From assembly GCA_026770585.1 (NCBI GenBank), contig MU646790.1:166649-176848 (forward strand): a DNA stretch of 10,200 nt, written 5' to 3'. The stretch comes from Baffinella frigidus. Taxonomy: Eukaryota; Cryptophyceae; Cryptomonadales; Baffinellaceae. The notes beneath the pieces were generated by a model. It did not search any database and was not told where the DNA came from. It saw only the letters and a program-made list of their open reading frames with translations. Numbering within the stretch: position 1 is the stretch's first letter; each line of letters opens with the position of its first letter. Positions 1 through 8,700 of the stretch are shown here, in pieces. Both the position numbers and the translations under genes were made by a program.

Positions 1-210
1 AACCCCAAACCCCAAACCCCAAACCCCAAACCCCAAACCCCAAACCCCAAACCCCAAACCCCAAACCCTAAACCCTCACCATTGTGGACCAATCCAGCAT
101 GGAAACGGATTTGATTTAACCCACCGTTTTGAGTTAAACCCCCCGAACCCCAAACCCAGACCTCCAAAACCCCCAAACGTAAAACCTAAACCCTGCACCC
201 TAGACCCAAA
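1..210. repeat. Telomere-like CCCCAAA/CCCTAAA array
   Basis: Positions 1-66 are a near-perfect 7-bp repeat of CCCCAAA (TTTGGGG on the other strand), then CCCTAAA. After a non-repetitive insert at 81-138, degenerate copies with AAACGT and CCCTGCACCC resume to about 210. It could be subtelomeric or interstitial; the decay and similar arrays further in argue for interstitial. Confidence 0.85.
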
Positions 211-578
211 GGTTGCCCCCACCACGGTTGGCGAATACCAAACACATTTAATTTGGAGACATGTCTGGTTGAAACCACCGTTTTATATTACCTCAAGGGT
301 GGACGTTGCTATCCTAGGCTCGACTCCGCGTGTTGAACAGGTATGGAATGCTGGGTACCAACCCTGCCCAGTACGCGTGTTCGCAGAACCCTGCTCGGAT
401 CAGTCATCGCCCTGGTACAAATCCTGCCCGGGGTAATCAACCGCCGCTCGCTTCATCGCAGAGCTGGCGACTTTTTCTGGTACCTCGCCCGGAGGCGGAG
501 CGGCCTAAAAAATCGTCGGAACGGAAATGCGACTTGTGTCTTTCTATTATGGCTGGTACACATCGTGGTAGAGATGAG
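211..578. other. No clear gene; leading intron-like DNA
   Basis: Apart from words shared with other introns (GGTACCAACCCTGCCCAGT near 354 and GTACAAATCCTGCCCGG near 416, compare TCAAACCCTGCCCGGTTTAG at 3891) nothing is recognisable. Overlapping open frames here lack a sensible composition. This may be the intron before the first class A exon. Confidence 0.3.
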
Positions 579-649
579 AACGGCTGGCGCAGAGTGCGGG
601 CGTGGACAGGCAGGTGTCTGCTTCTGCGGGGAACGCCGAGGCCAAGGAG
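579..649 (+). CDS. Class A coiled-coil exon, first copy
   Basis: The 71-nt open segment follows AG at 577-578 and precedes GT at 650 (GAG|GTTCTC). It reads RLAQSAGVDRQVSASAGNAE then AKE and aligns codon for codon with the copy at 1287-1366, which has one more Ala near the end. Length is 3n+2, the same phase class as the second copy. The frame is stopped by TGA just upstream, so it makes sense only as an internal exon. It could be an alternative to the second copy or a relic; its donor is weaker. Confidence 0.4.
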
Positions 650-840
650 GTTCTCTGGCGTCTGCGGGTTCACTCCACTGCCGCACGCTTCCACTCGAGG
701 CGGACCAATGCCTCTATTCAAAAGCGCCATCGTGTACATGTAATGTCTGCGGCGGCGAAAGGATCTCGTGAATAACCCACACGCGAATGATGGTTAGGAC
801 CCTACAGTAGGCAATACCGAAGGGGCACAGCGGTGGGTCC
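650..840. other. Intron-like spacer with a GTAGGCAATACCG word
   Basis: No gene is visible. Near 794-822 it holds TTAGGACCCTACAGTAGGCA and ATACCG, a diverged copy of the dispersed palindrome found in the 120-bp tandem repeat and in the fold-backs at 4460-4505, 6010-6190 and 7350-7395. Confidence 0.5.
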
Positions 841-1017
841 TACCACGCAAGAGTGTAACACAGACCTGGGAAAACAAGTCAGTTCACACGGACTTTGTAT
901 CAACTTCCCGAAATTTCGATTTTTCTCTGGGGAGAATGTTGACTTATGAACATTTGAAAATAGCCAGATCTGGCTATTTCTCCTGCAGGCCACTCTGCCC
1001 TACACTCTTGCGTGGTA
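841..1017. mobile_element. MITE-like element, 17-bp perfect inverted ends
   Basis: TACCACGCAAGAGTGTA at 841-857 is the exact reverse complement of 1001-1017. Inside, 958-979 is a perfect 22-bp palindrome centred on AGATCT. The interior is AT-rich compared with its surroundings and has no coding sequence. No target duplication is evident next to the ends. Confidence 0.7.
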
Positions 1018-1020
1018 CGG

Positions 1021-1300
1021 CTATCCTAACCGATGGTTGATCGCAGACCTGGCGCGGCTGGCGCTTAGGACCCTACGTCAGGCGATACCGTAGGACCCTA
1101 CGGTAGGCAATACCGTAGGGACATAGATATCCTAACCGAGATATCCTAACCGATGGTTGATCGCAGACCTGGCGCGGCTGGCGCTTAGGACCCTACGTCA
1201 GGCGATACCGTAGGACCCTACGGTAGGCAATACCGTAGGGACATAGATATCCTAACCGAGATATCCTAACCGATGGTTGATCGCAGACCTGGCGCGGCTG
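1021..1300 (+). repeat. 120-bp tandem repeat, about 2.3 copies
   Basis: 1021-1140 and 1141-1260 differ only at the first base, and 1261-1300 repeats the first 40 bases again. Each unit has two parts: the start of the class A exon with its acceptor (GATCGCAG|ACCTGGCGCGGCTGG), and a block built from CCTACG...CGTAGG palindromes (GTAGGCAATACCGTAGGG). The near identity points to a recent duplication. Confidence 0.95.
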
Positions 1301-1366
1301 GAGCAGAGCACGGCCGCGGACAGGCAGGCGTCCGCTTCTGCGGGGAACGCCGAGGCGGCCAAGGAG
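1287..1366 (+). CDS. Class A coiled-coil exon, best copy
   Basis: The 80-nt segment follows GCAG at 1283-1286 and precedes GTACGC. It reads (x)LARLEQSTAADRQASASAGN then AEAAKE, a helix-favouring Ala/Glu-rich sequence. The exon begins after the first base of a codon and ends at a codon boundary. Its first 14 bases, with upstream DNA, are also present twice more in the 120-bp tandem repeat at 1021-1260, so a duplication started inside the exon. The acceptor is followed by A, not the G seen at most other acceptors, so the exact left border is the least certain part. Confidence 0.5.
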
Positions 1367-3987
1367 GTACGCGTTGCTTCGGGTTTGCGTCATCCGACGG
1401 TTCCAGCACGCTGCATTATTTTAGGGCATACGGATTCTTTGTTGGTACCAGGCCTCGGGATTTGCCTCCAAAAGTGGCCCATGGAGCAAAACCTCACTGG
1501 GCGCGGCGAGGGTTCCGCGCCATTCAAGACGGCCCGGCCCACACGCGTGACACCCGGAATTCTTTGATTAAGCAAGAGGGAATGCCGAGGTGGCCAAGGA
1601 GGTACTCTTTGCTTGATCGACTGGTAGCGGGAAGATGTTGTCAACGTCAACTCCCATGCAAACTGTCAACATCAGGGGTGAGTGCCGAGGCGGCGAAGGA
1701 GGGACTCTTGCTCTGCCTCACGCGGGTTGACTGCCACACTATTCTAAAGTTGACATACTGGGTGTGCGGTACAAATCCGTCCAACTTTCGAGCGGAGAAG
1801 AGCCCGGGCGCACCAGAGTGGAGAACCCGAATAGGCCGAGACAGAGGTAAGAGTTACTCTTGCGCAATCGAACTTTTCCTGGTGTGACGCGTGTGGGCCG
1901 TCCTCAAGTGCGCGCAACCCTCTCCGCGCATTACTCAGGTTTGCTCCATGGAGCAAACCAAAGTGGCCACTTTTGGAGATACATCCCGAGGCCTGGTACC
2001 AAATATTTCTCATTATGCCCTCAAGTAAATAATTCGCTTTACGCTTTACAGACGGAGGCGCGTGGGGCGACCGCTACCGAGCGAGGACGGGACACGATTT
2101 TGAAAACTTTAACCTGAATCCTGAAGGAAATGGACTTTTAAAATGAAAAGCCAGGACCGGAATCCCGGTCCTGGCTGTCTTATATGTGCCGAGTTGGCTC
2201 GACAGCGGGCGGAAAGAGCTAGCGCGGCCACTCGAGGCTAGAAATGGGACCATTTTAAATGTGGGGTTGTTAAATTTAGTACCAGTCACGGGCAGGTTTG
2301 GTCATGTTGCTGGGGGAATTTTCCCCCAGCAACGTGACCAAACGCCCCTATTTGTGTGAAAATTACTACACATCTTTTTTTTCTCTTCACTTGTAAAAGA
2401 ATCCCAGTTTTAAATGGTCACATTTCCAGCCTCGAGTGGGGGTGCGCAGCCATCGGCCACTTTTGGAGGAGAATCCGTAGGCCTGGTACTAAAACACATC
2501 TGGGTGCCCTCAGTTAATCAATTCACGCGGGTGCGCAGCGCGCGTTGACTAACCTTGTTGGGCACGGTCACGTGACCAACCCGAGCAGGTTTTGTTCGCA
2601 CCAGGGCGGCAACTCAACCGATTCATTCGTTTTCAACAGGCGGATGCGCACTGAGTGACTCTCCACTTTTGGAGAGAAATGTGGGGTCCTGGTACCAAAC
2701 AATTGACTGGACGGGCAAGCAGGCGGACGCGCACTCAGCAACGCGGAAAGAGCTAGCCCGGGTGCGCGCCGAGCTGCTGGAGCAGGCGTCCAAAGGCGAG
2801 AAGGCGCTAGGTTACGAGCCTCCCCCCTCCGCCACACGGTGGGCTTCGAGGGTTGCGGGACTCCTAGCGGTAACGTGACCAAATTTGAATTAGAAAATCC
2901 TTCAAGTTAACTGCCCACAGGGTAAGTTGACTTTTGATGAAAGGTGCGTAGTCCACGGTGTGGTACGTGGCCTTGTTGTAAAGCCAGATTGTTGACGGCG
3001 TGTAAAGCCACTCGGATCAGCTGATCGTGTTTATGAGGAGAGTATGGCCCTGCCTGACCAGTTAGCAGGGCCCGAGTGCTACCTTTCCCGAATTTCCGGG
3101 GATCAATTCAAGCCCCTTACCCTGAAATGATTTGCAATTTGTACCAGAATCGTTTAGATGGACACATCATCGAAGGCCTCGGTGGCTGCTAAGTGGGTAG
3201 TCTGGCGTCCAAAGGCGAGAAGGCGCTAGGTTACGAGCCCCCCCCGCGTATGTCTTTTGCTTTGTTGTAAAGCCACTCGAAGTTCCAGCCCCCATTGAAG
3301 TTGCCCCCTACCACGCAAGGCTGCGTGTGGAGGGGTATTTTGTTTGTACCGCGACCCTTGGAATTGGATTTGTTTTACAAAATTGTATCAGGATTTCGAC
3401 CAAACCGCTGCCGAGTGAGGACGCGACACAATTTTAAAGAGGGATTTTTTTCACCCGAATTCTGAAGAAAATGGACTTTTAAAATGAAAAGCCAGGTCCA
3501 GATTCTGGACCTGGCTTTTAGAAACGGGCATAGCTTGCTCGACAACTTCGCTGGGGGCTCCACGAAACCCGTGGGAAAGGTCCCCTCCGAGAACGAACCC
3601 TGGTCGACCAGCCCGGTTTAGTTCACGAAAATGGGCAACGAAATTTACTACACGGTTGCTTTACTATTACTAGTATGAGCCTTGCGTGTAGTAAATTTGG
3701 TGCTCTCCGCTAGGTGAGCGCGGAGGCTGCTCCTGCTGCCGCGGCGGCCCTCTCAAGTGCATCAAATCGAGGATAGTGTTTCATGCATTTCCTTGGACAG
3801 ACGGTGCGAATTCGCACCCTCTGCCGACGGACACGACTGAAGCTCAACCATCGACTTGATCTAGTTGGGGGGCGGAGGCAGCTGTTGCGGTCAAACCCTG
3901 CCCGGTTTAGTCAACACTCTCACGGCGGACTTGCGTTGACAGACGTACGGCTACTGTTATATTAGGTGCGGCGGCGAGCGGCGCAGA

Positions 3988-4029
<42 letters not shown>

Positions 4030-5725
4030 GACGCTCAACCCGGCGGCGATGCTCAACCCCTGCCCCCAGATGACCGCACACACGGCTCCACGAACGCGCT
4101 AATGGCTCCAAGAACGCGCTGGGAATACCCTACCCAAGAGGCTGGCGTGGTGACCGTGGTCGGTGCTCTCCCGTAGGTGCGGCGGCGGGGGGGGCCGAGG
4201 CGGCGGCGGTGGCGGCGGCGGCGCTCAAGGCCGACTTGGCCGCGCGGGCCAAGGAGCTTCAGGCTGCTAAGGTGATCATCCTAACCCCGTTGATGGGTTT
4301 CGGGTTTCGGGTGTAGGGGTTAGGGTTTGCTGGCCTGCGCCTGCTTGGGGCGGGCCTTGCGGTGCCACGGCTGCAGCTTGAGGTTGCCAACCACACAGCA
4401 GGCTACGAAGGGATTTTCGGGCACTCAGTGCCCGAGTTTCCGTTACCTTATGCGTAGGAACCCCCCTATGGCCCTTCGGGTTTCCTACCGTAGGGTCCTA
4501 GGTCTTATCGCTTAGGGGTTATTCAAAATCCCTTCCAAGTCCGCTGTGTGGGTGGCCACCCCAGTCCGGGAACATCGTTTAATTAAATGGAAATGGGCCA
4601 CGCAATTTTACTACGCAGAAGGCGCATACGAGTGATAATAAAGCAATCGTGTAGTGAATTCCGTTGCCCGTTTCATTTAATTAAATGATGTTCCCGCATG
4701 AACCTGAGAGCGTGTTCGGGGGGCTACGAAGCATGTCTTGCCCGGATATTTGGACATAACACCAAATTGCACCCTGCACCCTGCACCCTGCACCCTGCAC
4801 CCTGCACCTTGCACCACCACGACCACCCTGACCCAACTCATCCTGCTCGCCCCCGACACCACTCGGGAGGCTACGAAGCACGTCTTGCCCGGATATTTGG
4901 ACATAACATGACCCAAATTGCTGACTTTGGGCATGTTTCCTTGGAAACAATCCAATAACTGACTTTAGAATGTTCCCCGTAGTGTTCTGAGTGGTTCGGG
5001 GGGCTCTTCCATGGTTACTGGGAACCTTGGAACTGGCGCCGTTGGTACCAATTTGTACTGGCAATTAGACCAAACGGCTCCAAGAACGACCCCAGGGCTC
5101 CAAGTCAGGAGCGACGGGCAAGGAGCTTGAGACTGCGAAAGTGGCCACCCGGGAACGTGTGTTTGATGCACACCATCAGACACGGATAGTCGCGGGTTTC
5201 GGTATTGAAGGGAAGTTGACTAAAGCGTTCCCGTCTAGGTGGTCCTTTCCACTCCAGATTCTTGGAAGAGGTCGTCAAAAGTCAATTCCCCGCAAGGAAT
5301 GTGGGGGAATTATTTGCTTTTGGGATTATTGGAACGCCAAAATTGGCGTTCCCAAAGGGAGCTACCCCCTCCAGCAGTCTAGCGTGGTTCCAGCAGCCTG
5401 GCGTGGTGAGGTCGTTGAGGTCCTTTATTTTTGTGTGTGAACTTTGCAGCGAAGAGTGAATTTTGCGGTGCAGAGTGTGGTTGTGGAGACTGCGTGGCAC
5501 TTTTTCAAATCGAACTTTGAATCCTGGATGCACGGTGGAGGGGCACGCGCCGGTTTTCACGTTAATTGTCCCCGGATGGAAACCCCTAACCCCTAATCCC
5601 TCAACCCTAAATCCCAAACCCCAAACCCCAACCCCTAAACCCCAAACCCCAGCCCCTAACCCCTAAAACCTAAACCCTAAAACCAAAACCCTGAATCCTA
5701 AACCCTAAACCCTCACCCCTCACCC

Positions 5726-5771
<46 letters not shown>

Positions 5772-8700
5772 ACCCTAATCCCTAAACCCCCGACCCTGAA
5801 CCCCAAACCCTAACCCCTTAACCCTAATTCCTCAACCCCAAACCCCAAACCCCAAACCCCAAACCTGCAAGGTGGAGGGCGAGGGGCTGAAAAAGGCCCT
5901 GGAAGAGACGCGCGCGCGGTTCAAGCAGGAGCAGGTCACACCCCACACAGTAGGCTACCAAGGGCTTTTCGGCCCAAATCGGGCCACCTTTCCGTTACCT
6001 TGTCCATAGGAACCCCCCTATGCCCCTACGGGTTGTCTACCGTAGGGTCGTAGGTCTTGTCGCTTAAGGGTTATTCAGAATCCCTTCGAAGCCCGCTGTC
6101 TGGCCCAGCGGACTTCGAAGGGATTTTGAATAGCACCCTAGTGAATAGTCCCTAGGCCCTACGGTAGGCAATGCCGTAGGGACATAGGGGGGTTCCCCTA
6201 CTGATGTGGTAACGGAACGTGGGCCCAATTTGGGCCGAAAATACCCGCACGGTGGAGGTAGAGGCGCTGAAGAAGGCCACTTAGCAGCGACCGAAGATAT
6301 TTTCCCCCGGAATCTCAGGGTAAATTTCGGTTTGAATCCAGGGCAATGGATAAGATTCTAGTACAAATAGTTTAAATGGACTGCATCCGTGAAGACCCCG
6401 GTGGCTGCTAAGTGGGTCCCCGGATCAGGGTTTGTGTTCTGGGGCTTGGGTTTATGGTTAATGGTTTAGGGTTTGGGGTTTCGGGTTCAGGATTTAAGCG
6501 CGCGAAGTGGCGCGCGCGCGGCTCCTGCTAAATGGATAGCTCTGCCTCGGTCGGGTTGGCTGACTCTTCTCAAGTCGACATGCGAGGTTTGCGGTACAAA
6601 TTCGTCAACTTTGGACGATAGGTCGTAGGGACCTGACACCCTCCATACTCCGCGCATGCCGCGCGCGCCCCTCTCCCTTTCTGGAAGAGGCGCGCGCGCG
6701 GTTCAAGCAGGAGAAGCTTCATCGCCCAAAATCCTTTCCAGAAAGGGCGTCTCTCCTACGAAATTTACTACGCAAACGCTTTACTGTTACTAGTGTGATA
6801 AAATTGTGTAGCGAATTTTGGCGTCAGAAACCCTTTCTAGGAAGCTTGATTTGACCTGCAAGGTGGAGGGAGAGGCGCTGAAAAAGGTCCTGGTAGAGAC
6901 ACGGGCGCGGTTCAAGGTGGAGCAGGTGACATTTGAGAATCTGCCTAAAGTTGATTCTCCGGTTGTGCCTTCCATCTTTGTATCAGAAACATGCCATGGG
7001 AATGCCTCGGCTCAAGGAGGCGCAGGCCAGCAAACCCCAACCCCTACACCTTCAGCCCCTAAACCCCTAAACCCCTAAACCCCTGAACTCCTAAACCCCT
7101 AAACCCCCAAACTCTTAACCCCTAAACCCCACACCCCAAACCCCAAACCCCAAACCCCAATCCCCAACCCCAAAACCCGAAACCCGAAACCCTAAACCCT
7201 AAACCCTAAACCCTACTCTCAAAACGTAAAACAGGCGAGCCACTCTTCATCCCAGGACGAGCAGACGCGCGCCGCCCTCACAGCCCTCGAGAAGGCAAGT
7301 CCCCACACAGCGGGCTACCCAGGCATTTCGTGAATATACTGAACCATAGCACCTACGGTAGGTGATACCGTAGGGACATAGGGGGGTTCCTACGGATATG
7401 GTTCCGGAGTCTCTGCCCGATCGAGTCCTCCCGCCCACACGAGGCTATTCCGCTCCGCAATCTTCAACCAGGGTTTTACACCGTGTAGTAATTTTCATAT
7501 GTTTGGTCACGTGGCTACACGCTTTCCGTGTAGCCACGTGACCAACTCCCCACAAAACGCCTACGCGCGAGTTTTATTCAGGGTGCTTGGGGCGCCACTC
7601 TTCATCCCTGGACGAGCGGACGCGCAACACCCTCGCGGCCCTCGAGAAGGCGAGTCCCCCCTCTGCCTCAAAACTGTTTTGTACCAGGGGTTTTAAAGTT
7701 TGTACCAGGGCGTTTTAATTTTGTACCGCGCAACAGAGTGTATAATTGACTTGTAGCGGATTTGGTAGCCGTCCCGCCCTGCCTCAGGAGTTTGATCAGT
7801 GGTTTCCCTGGTACTACACTGCTGGGGTTGGTAACAGGGAAACCACGGTCGCAGTACTAGGGAAATCCCTGATCGGACTACATACATGTAGGCATTGCCA
7901 CCATAGAGTCAACTTGGTGGCAAATCTTAAGTCAATCTCCCACAAATGCACTCGAATTCCGAGTGCTTTCTTATGGGAGTTGACTTGAGAAACCATCGAT
8001 TTCCCCATAAGTTGCCTCCAGGGTGGTTAAGTCATCGTTTCCTGGCACAGACCCGCGAGCAGGCGTCCCGCGTGCTCAAATCCTAAAAACCGCGCTCAAA
8101 TCCGCTACAAGTCGATTATACACCCTGTTGCGCGGTACAAACATAAAACGTCCTGGTACAGACTTAAAACGCCCTGGTACGAAACGTTTTTAATCGCTTA
8201 GTGTTTTTGCAGGCGGTGGCGTGCGCGAAGGAGCTGGACGCTGAACTGGCCTCAAATTCGCTAAAATGCGATTATACACTCTGTGACGCGGTACAAACAT
8301 AAAAGCCCTGGTACAAACATGAAACACCCTGGTACGAAACAGTTTTAACTCCTTGGTGTTTTTGCAGGCGGTGGTGCGAGCGGTGCTCAAATTCGCTACA
8401 AGTCGATTGTACATGCGCTCCCGCGGTACAAATTTAAAACGCCCTGGCACGAAACCTTTTTAATCGCGGGGTCTTTTTGGCAGGCGGTGGCACGCGCGGA
8501 GGAGCTAGACTCTGAATTGGCCAAGGTGAAGATGCTTTCGACAGAGGCAATTGGAGAGCGCGACGAGAGCGTACCCCCCCCTAACCCCTGAACCCTAACC
8601 CCTGAACCCTAACCCCTGAACCCTCACCCCTGAACCCTGGACCGTAAACTCTGAACCGTTAACCCCCAAACCCTGATGAGAGCGTGAGCCCCCTGCCGGG

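Larger units (their letters stand above)
1442..2002. mobile_element. Long fold-back element enclosing class A fragments
   Basis: 1442-1578 and 1857-2002 are imperfect inverted repeats. Shared words include TTGGTACCAGGCCTCGGGA, CTCCAAAAGTGGC, CCATGGAGCAAA, GACGGCCC and ACACGCGT. Arms are about 137 and 146 bp around a 278-bp centre that contains the NAEVAKE and SAEAAKE exon scraps. The outer part of the right arm also matches the intron end in front of class B exons, so the arms may be two opposed copies of one intron element. Confidence 0.75.
2204..2452 (+). pseudogene. Class B exon copy split by a MITE
   Basis: Codons reading RKELAR at 2210-2227 match the middle of the class B exon. The match stops exactly at the inverted-repeat element 2228-2439. 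After the element GGGTGCGCAGCC resumes the next part of the same exon (CGGGTGCGCGCCGAG in the best copy). The flanks share GG on both sides, consistent with a 2-bp target duplication. The copy cannot be translated across the insertion. Confidence 0.45.

Noticed and set aside
1-80. Chromosome end
   Set aside because: The array is short, mixed in sequence and resembles internal arrays at 5580 and 7034, so a real telomere cannot be claimed from the window edge.
81-300. Two related inserts around AACCCACCGTTTTGAG and AAACCACCGTTTTATA
   Set aside because: Similarity is limited to about 15 bases plus scattered matches, and no inverted ends or duplication boundaries could be defined.
330-771. Overlapping plus and minus open frames of 77 to 142 codons
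   Set aside because: Several frames are open on both strands over the same GC-rich DNA, and the copy-to-copy conserved frame at 579-649 is not one of them.
1021-1300. CRISPR-like regular repeat
   Set aside because: Units are contiguous 120-bp copies without unique spacers, in a eukaryotic setting.
1273-1887. Long open frame of 204 codons
   Set aside because: It runs through the class A exon in another frame, one whole fold-back arm and several repeats. Its composition (Arg, Cys, Pro, Gly mixed) looks random, and the exon similarity lies in a different frame.
2804-2810. GC donor for the class B exon (AAG|GCGCTA)
   Set aside because: It would end in phase 0 and break the frame into class C; the GT seven bases later fits and has the same context in the second copy at 3230.
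4677-5064. Frames with repeated CRVQGAG or HPAPCTL
   Set aside because: Produced by the 7-bp CACCCTG minisatellite, which translates into seven-residue periods in any frame.
5463-5666. Proline-rich frame ending in repeated NPKPQTP
   Set aside because: Direct translation of telomere-like CCCTAAA/CCCCAAA repeats.
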